A stretch of 64,000 nucleotides of DNA from an uncultured Prevotellaceae bacterium (GCA_902800435.1 CADCEQ010000004.1:47011-111010); one strand, 5' to 3'. Positions 43,533-52,629 are shown, counted from the stretch's first letter. Numbers and translations: made by a program. Notes: generated by a model not told the origin, from the sequence alone.

Positions 43533-45566
43533 ATGAAAATTTCAAAATTCACTACAAAAGATGGTGTGTACGGACGTCCCGTAACCACCGAGTTGGAAAC
43601 TATTGTCGAGCGGATGCGCTCAGAGAAGAACCGCGAAGCGGTGGAGCTGATAAGCGCCGGCGTGCGTGGCGACGCTGCCGACCGGCTGCCGCGGTTGCTG
43701 TTCAGCGGCACCTTCGGGCGCGGCGGCATTGACGGCCTGCGCACGATGAGCGGACTGGTGCTGATGGACGTCGACTGTCCGCAGGGCACGACGGAGGCCG
43801 CTGAGTTCAGGTGCCGCGTAGCCCGGGTGCCTTACACCGTGTTGGCGTTCATCGGCAGCAGCCGCCGCACGCTGAAGGTCGTCGTCAGCGTGGCCTTCAG
43901 CGACGGTCGCCAGCCTGTTGACCGTGCTGACTACGAGCGCCTGTTGGCCGACGGACAGCAGACGGCACAGGCTGTCTACCGCTCGTTGGCAGGCGTGGAA
44001 CTGCGGCCCGCCGGCGAGCCGCTGACGGCATCGTGTCGCGTGAGCTACGACCCGCAGCTGTACTTCCAGCCGTCGGCGCAGGCACTGCCGGTGGTGGCCG
44101 AACGGCTGTCGGCGCTGGTGCCTTACATGGCGGCGTCGGTCGACGACGACGGCACGGTGCGCTGGTATCCTGAGGAGGCCGAGCGCGAACGCATCCAGTG
44201 TGAGTTCTATGCCTGCCTGATGCGGGCCATGGAGGAGCATCCGCAGGACGGTGGCGAGGCGATGGTGGCCGCTTTGGCAGGCCACTGCCGGCGTGCTCGG
44301 CTGGAAGAGGAGAGCTGTGTGCGCCGCACGCTGTGGCAGTCGCAGTTGACAGAGTCGGAGCAGGTGGTGCGCCGCATCTTCCGTGCCGCCTACGGTAAGC
44401 CGTATAACGGCAAGACGGTGTCGGCCATGAACCAGAAGGAGCGCATAGCCCGCGACATCCGCTCGTTTATAGAGCGTCGCTACGACATGCGCTTCAATGT
44501 GGTGAAACATGGGGTGGAGTTCCGCCGCCACGATCAGGTCTTCAAGCCCTGGCAGCCGTTGGACAAGCGCGACATCAACCGCATAGCCTTCGAGGAGATG
44601 GAGGAGGGCGGCGAGGGCTGGCCCATCGACGTCGAGCTGTATACGCAGTCGTCGCTGGTCAAGGCGTACAATCCCATCCTGGAGTTCCTCGCCGGTTGCG
44701 GCAACTGGGACGGGCGGCGTAACTATATCGAGGACTATGCCCGGCGGCTGAACACCGACTTCGCGGAGTGGCCGCAGCTGTTCCACCGCTGGTTTCTCGC
44801 CATGGTGGCACAGCCCCTGAACCTCAGCCGCGACCACGGCAACTCCGTCGTCCCCCTGCTCATCGGCACGCAGGCCATGAAGAAGTCGACGTTCTGCAAG
44901 AACATCCTGCCGCCGTCGTTGCGCGAGTATTATATGGACGACATCAAGATGGACAATGCCGAACAGGTGGAGCGCGTGCTGGGGCGTATGTGGCTGGTCA
45001 ACATCGACGAGTACAACGCCAAGACCGACCGCGAGCAGGCGAAGATCAAGCGGCTGCTGACGGAGAAGGACGTGCAGGTGCGCCGTATGCGCTCCGACCA
45101 GTACACGATGACGCCCCGCCTCTGCTCGTTTATTGCCACCACCAACGAGCAGCGCCCACTTATCGACCCCACGGGATCGCGCCGCTACTTGTGCGTGGAG
45201 ATGACGGGCCAGGCCGACATGGAGGGACGCGTGCCCTACAAGCAGATGTACGCCCAGGCCGTCACTGAGCTGCGCCGCGGCGAGCGCTTCTGGTTCGACA
45301 ACGACGACGAGCGCCTTATCCAGGAGCATAACTGCCGCTACCAGCAGCTCAGCACCGTCGACGAAGTGCTCAACGCGCTGTTTGTGAGTGCCGACCGCCG
45401 CAAAGAGCACTTCATGACCACCACGCAGATACAGCAGCACCTGCGCAAGCAGCTCAAGGCCGGCGACGTGCCCTCGCTCGCCAAGCTGGGTCACGCCCTG
45501 CGCCGCCAGCACTTTGCCGACGGAGCCCGCGACGGCATCCACGGCTACTACCTGAAGTGCCGCTAA
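43533..45566 (+). CDS. VirE/VapE-type helicase-primase-like protein (BT4734-like N terminus)
   Basis: 677 residues from MKISKFTTKDGVYGRP, chosen because the promoter lies just upstream. The N-terminal third resembles the BT4734/VirE_N domain (GLRTMSGLVLMDVDC, FIGSSRRTLKVVVS), and residues ~380-620 match the VirE/VapE ATPase: IGTQAMKKSTFCKNIL (445-460), NIDEYNAKTDREQAKIKRLL and SFIATTNEQRPLIDPTGSRR. The usual P-loop GxxGxGKS is altered: both inner glycines are missing (GTQAMKKST). VirE-type proteins occur in phage satellites and genomic islands, where they may act in replication or phage interference. It is the only gene between two inverted repeats, 43209-45663. Confidence 0.85.
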   Translation: MKISKFTTKDGVYGRPVTTELETIVERMRSEKNREAVELISAGVRGDAADRLPRLLFSGTFGRGGIDGLRTMSGLVLMDVDCPQGTTEAAEFRCRVARVPYTVLAFIGSSRRTLKVVVSVAFSDGRQPVDRADYERLLADGQQTAQAVYRSLAGVELRPAGEPLTASCRVSYDPQLYFQPSAQALPVVAERLSALVPYMAASVDDDGTVRWYPEEAERERIQCEFYACLMRAMEEHPQDGGEAMVAALAGHCRRARLEEESCVRRTLWQSQLTESEQVVRRIFRAAYGKPYNGKTVSAMNQKERIARDIRSFIERRYDMRFNVVKHGVEFRRHDQVFKPWQPLDKRDINRIAFEEMEEGGEGWPIDVELYTQSSLVKAYNPILEFLAGCGNWDGRRNYIEDYARRLNTDFAEWPQLFHRWFLAMVAQPLNLSRDHGNSVVPLLIGTQAMKKSTFCKNILPPSLREYYMDDIKMDNAEQVERVLGRMWLVNIDEYNAKTDREQAKIKRLLTEKDVQVRRMRSDQYTMTPRLCSFIATTNEQRPLIDPTGSRRYLCVEMTGQADMEGRVPYKQMYAQAVTELRRGERFWFDNDDERLIQEHNCRYQQLSTVDEVLNALFVSADRRKEHFMTTTQIQQHLRKQLKAGDVPSLAKLGHALRRQHFADGARDGIHGYYLKCR

Positions 45567-45575
45567 TGACCACAG

Positions 45576-45663
45576 GCCAGTGCAGGAAAAGAGGCAGAAC
45601 CAGTGCAGGATCTCAGCACGGTTCTGCCTCTTAACTATCTGACACTCAGCGGTCAGTGCAGGA
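45576..45663. repeat. Right structured inverted repeat of the VirE element
   Basis: GGCCAGTGCAGGAA, a perfect 13-bp hairpin (45589-45601 with 45620-45632) whose arm-loop border again carries CCAGTGCAGGA, then TATCTGAC...GGTCAGTGCAGGA ending at 45663. Ten bases past the VirE stop, so it may also act as that gene's terminator. Confidence 0.75.
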
Positions 45664-45735
45664 AGTGCAAATACAGATTCCGATTAAACGAAACAGCCCA
45701 ACTTGGTTCTCTAACCTGTTGGACCATTCTGTCTT

Positions 45736-46539
45736 TTATTCTGAAAGTGCTAGGCGTAATCCTGTAAGCGAATTTGCTTTGTCAGGATCGCTAACGCCAA
45801 TCTCTGATACTGGGCAATACTGTCTTCGGGAACTATAATCTCCACCTTTTATAATGTATTTTCCTCTTTCTGACTTGCTCGATGATCTCGTGTACTTGGT
45901 GTCAGTCCATTCCCCCACATTCCCCGTCATATCATAAATTCCAAGCTCATTGGGAGTTTTGTCTGCTACAATTCTCGTCCTACAATTGTTTTCGCGTGCC
46001 TCAAAACCACTAAAGTCTTCACCAAGTTGCTTATCTCCGCTGTTCTGAGCGTACCAGCCGACCTCATCAATATTATTGCTACCTGCATATCTTGTCGGTT
46101 TTGCCTTTTTGCCTCCTCGGGCGGCATATTCCCATTCTTCTTCTGTTGGCAGTCGAAACTTCCGATTGGTTATCTTATTCAATTTCTTGATGAACTCCTT
46201 GCAATCTTCCAAGCTCACATTTTCTACAGGAAGAGAATTCGAGTAATTATATAAATATGGTGTCTTGAAAACAGATGGATTAGTTCCCATAACAGCACTC
46301 CATATCCCTTGGGTAACCTCGGTCTCTCCCATAGAGAATGTATTCACCTTCACATCACGAACAGGCTGCTTTACTGAAGCATCACCCTGATCGGGGGTTG
46401 TTCCCATCTGAAAAGAACCGCCTTCCACTTTAATCATCTTGAACGATACTGCTTTGACTTTGAAAGTCTCCACATTCTGTGCTGTTGCTCCTGATGTGCA
46501 GGCGAGCAAAGCGATAATCGCTGATAATGCCATTTTCAT
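45736..46539 (-). CDS. SUMF1/FGE-sulfatase-like secreted protein
   Basis: 267 residues with a signal peptide (1-20). The fold marks of formylglycine-generating-enzyme-like proteins are visible: EGGSFQMGTT, METEVTQG-like (GETEVTQGIW), RLPTEEEWEYAARGG and GNVGEWTDT. The pair of active-site cysteines needed for true FGE is not evident: only CPVS near the end is in place of the usual GGSWxxxxxxCR. So it probably serves another function, such as ligand binding. Last gene of the AT-rich operon. Confidence 0.85.
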   Translation of the reverse strand: MKMALSAIIALLACTSGATAQNVETFKVKAVSFKMIKVEGGSFQMGTTPDQGDASVKQPVRDVKVNTFSMGETEVTQGIWSAVMGTNPSVFKTPYLYNYSNSLPVENVSLEDCKEFIKKLNKITNRKFRLPTEEEWEYAARGGKKAKPTRYAGSNNIDEVGWYAQNSGDKQLGEDFSGFEARENNCRTRIVADKTPNELGIYDMTGNVGEWTDTKYTRSSSKSERGKYIIKGGDYSSRRQYCPVSEIGVSDPDKANSLTGLRLALSE

Positions 46540-46575
46540 TGTCTCAAAATGTAAATGTTACACAAATTATTAAGA

Positions 46576-47478
46576 TTAGTTCCACGAGAGATTCTTGCCA
46601 TCCCATTTCACACAAAGGAAGCATGGGGTGCCACTATCAATGCTGATATCTGACGAGGCGGGCTCGGTTCTTACCTCCTTACCGTCAATCTCTAAGATGA
46701 GGCTGGCATTGGTCATTTTCTTTCCATTGGCTACATAACGGCTGTCAATACAGATTTCCTCACCGGCCTTGATTTCCATCTCAGGCGATATGGCTTCCTC
46801 GCCAGACTGTCCATTCACCTCAATCTTCAGTCCAGGCGTGATGCTGACAGTGGCCTTGGTATAGTACCACTTCTCTTTCGCGTCATACCCTTTGTGCCTC
46901 ACCTTGATGGTTTCGCTTGTGCTGTTGAGTACTTGCAGTCCTTCGAAATTTGTCAGGTAGCTTGACTTGGATGTGGTCGAGGCTCCTCCTTCCGCCAGAT
47001 ACCAACTGGCGCAATACAAGTCACCCCTTTCCAGTTCCATCGTGTGAACGATTTTACCATCTGACAAAGCCGTTGAACCAGGAGCATGGATGGCAATAAC
47101 CTGATAGGGCATGTTTGTATTGATGCCTGCCGGTACTGGCACTCCCAAATGAATGGCTTTCTTCAAGTCAGCCTTAGCTATGGATGTCTCTATCGAATGT
47201 AACCGGCCAACGCTTGCGAAAGCATTACCCTGTAGGATATAGACATCAAAAGTCGCTCCTCCAGCTCCCCAATTATCTTCGTAGTAGTCTCGCCTTCCAA
47301 GATGATTTATCAGGTAGGAACCATAAACGAAGGTCGGTGTAATGGCACAAGTGTCTATGCGTTGAGCATTAGCCCGTATGTCACTACCATTGTCATCTTC
47401 ACTGTCGCCACACCCTGAGAGCGTGGCTACTATTGCCAGCAACATCAATTCTGGAAGCATACATGTAACCTTTTTCAT
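46576..47478 (-). CDS. Hypothetical lipoprotein, paralogue of the upstream gene
   Basis: 300 residues with a lipobox (LSGCGDSEDD, Cys23). It shares KEKWYYTKATVSITPGLK and MTNASLILEIDGKEVRTEP with the 47475 product, so the two arose by duplication. The pattern of strands suggests one or two Ig-like beta sandwiches on the cell surface; no family recognised. Its start overlaps the previous gene's stop by four bases. Confidence 0.7.
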   Translation of the reverse strand: MKKVTCMLPELMLLAIVATLSGCGDSEDDNGSDIRANAQRIDTCAITPTFVYGSYLINHLGRRDYYEDNWGAGGATFDVYILQGNAFASVGRLHSIETSIAKADLKKAIHLGVPVPAGINTNMPYQVIAIHAPGSTALSDGKIVHTMELERGDLYCASWYLAEGGASTTSKSSYLTNFEGLQVLNSTSETIKVRHKGYDAKEKWYYTKATVSITPGLKIEVNGQSGEEAISPEMEIKAGEEICIDSRYVANGKKMTNASLILEIDGKEVRTEPASSDISIDSGTPCFLCVKWDGKNLSWN

Positions 47479-48440
47479 TCTTGTTTCAGTTGTTTATCGT
47501 TCGTAACCCATTCTAATTTCTCGCCATCCCATTTCACGGTCATGCAATAATAGGCGCAGTTTGCTATTTCAACAACAGAGGAAATCGGCTCAGTTCTCAC
47601 TTCTTTGCCGTTAATGTCAAGAATCAGACTTGCATTCGTCATTTTCTTTCCTGTAGGAATATAATAACTGGTTAGATAGCCGCTTTCGCCTGGGGCAACT
47701 TTTCTTTCGTTCGAACTGACATCACCACTTGTCGAGGTTCCATTAGACTCTGTCTTCAAGTCAGGCGTGATACTCACGCTTCCTTTGGTATAGTACCATT
47801 TCTCAGCTACATCAAACCCTTTGTGGATAAACGAGATCGTGTCGTTTGTGAGATTATATACATACAATCCTTCGATAGTACTTATTGGCATTGATTTGAT
47901 ACGTTTTTCTGAAAGCGTGCTTCTTTCTATTTCGTAATCCCAGATGTAAGTGCCGCTTCCACGCTTCAAATCGCCATTGCAAACTATTTTGTTGTCGGTC
48001 AGCACCGGTTTGGTTACACTGGACATTGATATTTCACCGTACTCCTTTGTTCGGTCGATGTTTGACGGAATCTCCACGTCAAAACTTAGGTTTAGGCTGG
48101 TGCGCTCTTCTTCTGTCAGTTCCCGTTTGTTGGCATAGACCCATCCGGCATTGAATATCCTGCTGTCTTGGAAAAGGAATACATAGAACCAATTGTCTTT
48201 ACTTCCCCATATAACATAGTTACTGGGGTTCCAGCCTTGGAATCCTATGAGATACTTGCCATATATCTCGAAATGAGAAAACGAAAATGTGGTGAAATGC
48301 TTTTCACGCTCCGCTGGCGTTTCGTCTATCAAGTTCTTCGGCTCATCCTCGTCGTCGCCACCGCAGCTTGTTAGCAATAGTGGCATACCTAATACTGCTG
48401 AAAGCAATATAGGGTTAAAGAGCTTTAAGTATTGTTTCAT
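47475..48440 (-). CDS. Hypothetical lipoprotein, paralogue of the downstream gene
   Basis: 321 residues with a lipobox (LTSCGGDDEDE, Cys26). Parallel to the 46576 product in its C-terminal two thirds (AEKWYYTKGSVSITPDLK; MTNASLILDINGKEVRTEP), but longer and different at the N terminus (FEIYGKYLIGFQGWNPSNYV). Surface-exposed lipoprotein by its acidic post-Cys run; ligand unknown. Confidence 0.7.
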   Translation of the reverse strand: MKQYLKLFNPILLSAVLGMPLLLTSCGGDDEDEPKNLIDETPAEREKHFTTFSFSHFEIYGKYLIGFQGWNPSNYVIWGSKDNWFYVFLFQDSRIFNAGWVYANKRELTEEERTSLNLSFDVEIPSNIDRTKEYGEISMSSVTKPVLTDNKIVCNGDLKRGSGTYIWDYEIERSTLSEKRIKSMPISTIEGLYVYNLTNDTISFIHKGFDVAEKWYYTKGSVSITPDLKTESNGTSTSGDVSSNERKVAPGESGYLTSYYIPTGKKMTNASLILDINGKEVRTEPISSVVEIANCAYYCMTVKWDGEKLEWVTNDKQLKQE

Positions 48441-48459
48441 TGCTTTTTTTTATTATGAT

Positions 48460-49968
48460 TTATTTTCTTAGTGCATTCAGGATTGCTTCGTACATCTCGC
48501 CTTCAGTCTTGAATTCCCATTTTTTTAATCCTTCTCTGATTTTGGCTGATGCATAGCCAATCTTGTAGTAGAGAAAGTCGCCGAAATTAAAATATGCATT
48601 ATATGTAACCCTTTCATATCCTGACTTGAAAACAATTTCACCTGAGTTTTCATAATGTTCGTAAGCTGTCCAAACGCTATGTTCGGTAATATCCCCAGAA
48701 GGTCTTTTTGAACGATTCCAATCTATTTCCATGCTGCGTTTTGCGTTTTCAGCATTACGTTTTGCTTCTCTTGCTGACCGTTCAGCTACCTCTCTGGTAT
48801 GCAATTCTTTATATTGAGTCCAACCATTTTTTTTGTTATTTTCGAAAACTTCATTTTGCTTTTTTAATAGCCCATCTACCTGGATGCAGAAATTCTTAAA
48901 TCCGTATTTGCTGTAAGTTTTCAGCCTTTTAAAGACATTATTGGCCTTTGTCAGTATATTGTTGTACTGGTTTATTTTTTCTTGGTTCCAACTTGATTCA
49001 GAGCCAAATATAATAAAGCTTTCGTGTACAGGACACTGTAGCGCATAAACAACATAAACTAAGTCCGCTATCTCTCGCGCCTTTTCCATAGTCTTAGCGT
49101 CGGCTATGTTTTTGTATATTGCACAGAACTCCTCGGGGTACTTGTCATAGCTGGCTTTGGCATAATTCGTCTTGTTAATGGCCAGAGCCTTTCTGTATGA
49201 TTCTTCCAACTTCTTGACGGCCTTGTTGTAGTCGTCTTTTATGACCAGATTAGCTGCTTCTTTAAGCTTACTGTCGGTGATTCCTGTCAAGCTGGCAAGG
49301 AAACGAGGTGATACAGCAGGTGTTTCCATAGAGTTAACGTCAAGGCCATTGGGGGAATCTTTCTTCTGGTTACTTGCCTTGGTGGCGGTTTTTATAGTCG
49401 GTTTCTCTGCCGGGAAACCGTACATAAAATTCCCGCTGAAGTAATAGTAAAGGTTTCCTTGCTTGAAGAGCCCCTTGCCCGAGCCATGCAGGAGTCCGTT
49501 GGTTATCTGGCCAGTCCAGACGACGTTGTCGTAACGCTTTAGAGTCTGGCTGTTGTTGGAATTTCGGGAAGAGGAATAAGGATTCCACTTTTTTACCTCA
49601 TTTATGGGTAGAAAGAATGCGGTACCTTTAGTAGTTGGCAGGGGCTTGACCGACTCAGAGTTGCTCAGACAGCGAAAGACGTAAGCGTCGAACTTATCGG
49701 CCGTAAGAAACTCGAATTTGTAGACGATGGTTTTTGTATCGCCAAACCTTGAGAGGTCTGTTGTGGCAATTCTGCCTATGACATACCCCATCCGCTGTGC
49801 ATAGACCGATAGTTCTCCCACCGTGATGTTCTTCTTGGAGGTGTTGTTTATGCAATAGAAACCGTTGGCTGTCGGCCCACGCTGAATGGCTTCCCGGAAG
49901 TATTTCTCCTGTGCCAGCATGGGTACTGCCAATAAGAGGAGAATGGAGATAAAAACTTGTCTTTTCAT
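48460..49968 (-). CDS. Hypothetical secreted protein with MORN-like motif
   Basis: 502 residues with a signal peptide (1-19). The middle region has WTGQITNGLLHGSGKGLF then YYYFSGNFMYGFP, which looks like one or two MORN repeats; the C-terminal half is helical and charged (YKELHTREVAERSAREAKRN). Domain identity beyond that is unclear. Codons are richer in A/T than in neighbouring housekeeping genes. Second gene of the operon. Confidence 0.65.
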   Translation of the reverse strand: MKRQVFISILLLLAVPMLAQEKYFREAIQRGPTANGFYCINNTSKKNITVGELSVYAQRMGYVIGRIATTDLSRFGDTKTIVYKFEFLTADKFDAYVFRCLSNSESVKPLPTTKGTAFFLPINEVKKWNPYSSSRNSNNSQTLKRYDNVVWTGQITNGLLHGSGKGLFKQGNLYYYFSGNFMYGFPAEKPTIKTATKASNQKKDSPNGLDVNSMETPAVSPRFLASLTGITDSKLKEAANLVIKDDYNKAVKKLEESYRKALAINKTNYAKASYDKYPEEFCAIYKNIADAKTMEKAREIADLVYVVYALQCPVHESFIIFGSESSWNQEKINQYNNILTKANNVFKRLKTYSKYGFKNFCIQVDGLLKKQNEVFENNKKNGWTQYKELHTREVAERSAREAKRNAENAKRSMEIDWNRSKRPSGDITEHSVWTAYEHYENSGEIVFKSGYERVTYNAYFNFGDFLYYKIGYASAKIREGLKKWEFKTEGEMYEAILNALRK

Positions 49969-49985
49969 AGTGTAAATAATCGGAG

Positions 49986-50621
49986 TTAGAAACTATAAGC
50001 TACGCCAGCCTCAAGATTAGCAAGCGACCCGCCGGTACTTTTATACTCTTGACCGTCGTAGACAAGTTTGTCTTCCATCAAACTGAGACAGCCGTATCCG
50101 CCTAAGTATATGGCAAAGGTGTTGGTAATGAAGAATCGCGTACGCAGTTTTATACCAAAGTCAATAGATTGTATGCCTTTTTTCTCCAGCAGGTCATCAT
50201 CTATTTTGTTGTAGGAATAGCCGATGCCGCCATGAAGAAGAATCTGAAAACGCTTCTTGGGCATGAAATTAGCGCCTAAGTACACCTTGCCCGCAAACAT
50301 CTTCAGCAGGTCACTACCAGCGTAGCCAGCTTCAATGAGAACCAATTTGTTCTCTATTGAGACATTCATTCCTGAAATGTTGCGACATTTGAAGTTGACA
50401 TCTCCGTCGCCGACGCTCACATTGTTTGTCGTACTTAGTGAAACAGTCCTGTTGCCATAGACAGCACCTGCCGACACAACCCATTTGCCGTTTGGACTCA
50501 CTTCCTGTTTACTTCCCTTCTGCTGATTCGACCCTTTGTAGAATTCATCATCGGACTGGGAGTAAGCCGAAAGACTCATTGTGCTTAGAAGTACAATTAA
50601 CCATGCAATTTTAGTTTTCAT
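49986..50621 (-). CDS. Hypothetical outer-membrane beta-barrel-like protein
   Basis: 211 residues with a signal peptide (1-21). It has a low-complexity linker (KGSNQQKGSKQ), then alternating strands with Gly/Tyr turns and a final ANLEAGVAYSF, the terminal Phe expected of outer-membrane barrels. It heads the five-gene AT-rich operon; no promoter is visible within the ~340 bases directly upstream until the one at 50962. Confidence 0.65.
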   Translation of the reverse strand: MKTKIAWLIVLLSTMSLSAYSQSDDEFYKGSNQQKGSKQEVSPNGKWVVSAGAVYGNRTVSLSTTNNVSVGDGDVNFKCRNISGMNVSIENKLVLIEAGYAGSDLLKMFAGKVYLGANFMPKKRFQILLHGGIGYSYNKIDDDLLEKKGIQSIDFGIKLRTRFFITNTFAIYLGGYGCLSLMEDKLVYDGQEYKSTGGSLANLEAGVAYSF

Positions 50622-50705
50622 TTGATACAGTTTTAGGGATTATTGCCTACTCTATTGGAAGCGATTTTCGGCATACTCGCATTATTTTAGATCATTTTTG
50701 GGAAT

Positions 50706-50955
50706 TTAAAAAGGCGTCAACCATTCGGTGCTTATTCTCTACCTTAGGTTACCGCCAAGTGACCAGTACGTAAATAAGCAAAATTAGTTCACGCCTGGCG
50801 AGCGCGAACTTTCCGAACTGCTTGCTCTTGTTATGTCCCCGTTTGGGAGCGTGCCACCTTGTAGCACTCGTTCCTCCCTAATGATTGTATTATACCATAC
50901 GCAATAATTGTTATGTGGTTCAATTCGTGTTTGTTTTCTCATGTTTGCTGCAATT
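50706..50955 (-). ncRNA. Structured leader or small RNA ahead of the surface-protein operon
   Basis: Minus strand from about 50955: hairpins include an AGTTC/GAACT arm pair with GCGC/GCG extension (~50787-50811), a GGGAG/CTCCC arm pair (~50845-50878), and a final GGCG..AACC/GGTT..CGCC hairpin (50713-50722 with 50747-50756) followed by TTTTT. Because no promoter lies closer to the 50621 start, it may be a leader ending in an attenuator rather than a free small RNA. Confidence 0.4.
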
Positions 50956-50961
50956 CGTTTG

Positions 50962-50969
50962 CAAAAATA
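50962..50969 (-). promoter_or_regulatory. -7 box for the structured leader
   Basis: Minus strand TATTTTTG. Confidence 0.5.
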
Positions 50970-51008
50970 AGGAAAAAAGTTTAGACGGCCAAATAATCAG
51001 CCGAATTT

Positions 51009-51039
51009 TTTGGAGTTTGCGAAAAAAGGTGTATCTTTG
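51009..51039 (+). promoter_or_regulatory. Promoter of the 51058 gene
   Basis: TTTG (51009-51012), 19 bases, TATCTTTG (51032-51039), leader about 13-18 bases. Confidence 0.7.
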
Positions 51040-51057
51040 CGGCAAAGTTATAAGGTC

Positions 51058-52629
51058 ATGGGTACATATATCAATATAGGAAATGCCGGCTTCCAGTCAG
51101 TCCGTAATGGCGAGTATGTCGATAAGTCAAGGCTTATTGCCGTGGTGAACGGTACGCTATTCACTGAGCGTCGTTTCAGTTGCGTGACGCGCTGCCGCCG
51201 CTTTGGCAAGTCGCTGGCCGCGAAGATGCTGGCAGCCTACTATGACCGTTCCGTTGATTCACGTGCGCTGTTTGAAGACCTGCAGATAGTCCACGACCCA
51301 TCGTTTGAGAAGCACCTGAACAAGTATCCCGTCATCTATCTGGATCTGAGCGCCTTTACCGAGCGGTTCAAGAACGACAGTATCGTGGACAGGATCAAGG
51401 AGAAACTGCGCGAAGACATCCTTGAGGCTTATCTGCAGGTAAAGGTGAAGGACGATGACGACCTGATGGAGGTGCTGTTGAGAATCAACGATGCTACGGG
51501 CGACACCTTTATCCTGATAGTCGATGAGTGGGACGCCATCTGCCGTGAGTTTCCGACCACGTCGCCTGCTATGGACAACTACGTGGGGTGGATGCGCCGT
51601 ATGTTCAAGGATGTCAATGCAGCCCGCGTCTTTGCCGGTGTCTATATGACGGGCATCCTGCCCATTAAGAAGTACAAGACGGAGTCGGCGCTGAATAACT
51701 TCATTGAGTACTCGATGGTGGAGCCTGTTGACATGGGGCAGTTCTTCGGTTTCACCAAGGACGAGGTGCGCGCTTTGGCTGCCAGGCATGGCATGGACTT
51801 TGATGAGTTGGAAAAATGGTACGACGGCTACCAGATAGGCGACGAACTCTCGATGTTCAACCCTAACAGCGTGATGCAGGCTGTCAGGACTCGCCGCTGC
51901 CGCAGCTTCTGGGCCTCGACGGGAGCCTTCGATGCCGTGGCGCACTACATCAATATGAATTACGAGGGCCTGAAGGACGACATCATCAGTATGCTAGCAG
52001 GTGGACGATGCAAGGTGAATCCGACCAAGTTCCAAAACGACATATCAATTATTCGCAACAAGGATGACGTGCTCACGGTGCTGATACACTTAGGCTATCT
52101 CAGCTATGACTGGCGGAAGAGCGAATGTTACATCCCCAATAGCGAGGTGGCAGGCGAGATGGTGAATGCCGTAGAGGCCAACAACTGGAAGCCCGTGGTG
52201 GATGCCCTTGAGGCATCAGAGCAGCTGGTGCAGGCTGTGCTCGACGGCGATGCCGAAGCCGTTGCCCGTGGCGTGGAGGCGGCTCACGACGAGCACACGA
52301 GTATCCTCTCCTACAACAACGAGAACTCGCTGGCCTGTGTGTTGAGCATTGCCTTCTACTATGCCCGTAATAACTACATCATCCACCGGGAGTTGCCTAC
52401 TGGCAAGGGTTTTGCCGACCTGGTGCTCATTCCGCGCAAGAACGTCGACTCGCCCGCCATCGTGCTGGAGCTGAAGTTCAACCGAGATGCCGATGCCGCC
52501 ATCGACCAGATCAAGCGCCGCCAATACCCCGCCAAGCTGGACGGCTATACCGACTGTCTGCTGCTCGTCGGCATCAATTACGACCGGGAGTCGAAACAGC
52601 ACACTTGCAGGATAGAGAGGCTGACGTAA
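51058..52629 (+). CDS. AAA-ATPase-like protein with PD-(D/E)XK nuclease C terminus
   Basis: 523 residues from MGTYINIGNAGFQSVRNGEY, chosen because the promoter lies just before it. The ATPase domain has a P-loop-like CRRFGKSLAAKML and a Walker B-like FILIVDEWDAIC; the C-terminal PD-(D/E)XK-type domain has GFADLVLIP then AIVLELKFNRDADAA. These AAA_ATPase_like/PDDEXK_9 proteins occur in many copies in Bacteroidota genomes and are thought to be mobile or defence-related, but function is unproven. Single-gene unit. Confidence 0.87.
   Translation: MGTYINIGNAGFQSVRNGEYVDKSRLIAVVNGTLFTERRFSCVTRCRRFGKSLAAKMLAAYYDRSVDSRALFEDLQIVHDPSFEKHLNKYPVIYLDLSAFTERFKNDSIVDRIKEKLREDILEAYLQVKVKDDDDLMEVLLRINDATGDTFILIVDEWDAICREFPTTSPAMDNYVGWMRRMFKDVNAARVFAGVYMTGILPIKKYKTESALNNFIEYSMVEPVDMGQFFGFTKDEVRALAARHGMDFDELEKWYDGYQIGDELSMFNPNSVMQAVRTRRCRSFWASTGAFDAVAHYINMNYEGLKDDIISMLAGGRCKVNPTKFQNDISIIRNKDDVLTVLIHLGYLSYDWRKSECYIPNSEVAGEMVNAVEANNWKPVVDALEASEQLVQAVLDGDAEAVARGVEAAHDEHTSILSYNNENSLACVLSIAFYYARNNYIIHRELPTGKGFADLVLIPRKNVDSPAIVLELKFNRDADAAIDQIKRRQYPAKLDGYTDCLLLVGINYDRESKQHTCRIERLT

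Larger units (their letters stand above)
50622..51057. other. 436-bp gap with divergent promoters and a structured leader
   Basis: No protein gene. Holds the candidate leader/small RNA (50706-50955, minus), its promoter (50962-50969, minus) and the promoter of the 51058 gene. Confidence 0.55.

Noticed and set aside
43620..45542. Open minus-strand frame of 640 codons opposite the VirE gene
   Set aside because: Its translation is low-complexity and Leu/Val/His-rich, mirrors the coding strand's third-position bias, and has no start signal or motif; it is an antisense shadow.
45736..46539. True formylglycine-generating enzyme
   Set aside because: The fold motifs are present, but the active-site cysteine pair is missing and no sulfatase gene is nearby.
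50641..51057. tRNA, tmRNA or 6S RNA gene
   Set aside because: No cloverleaf, no tmRNA end motif and no convincing 6S-like central bubble could be made by eye; left as an unassigned structured RNA.
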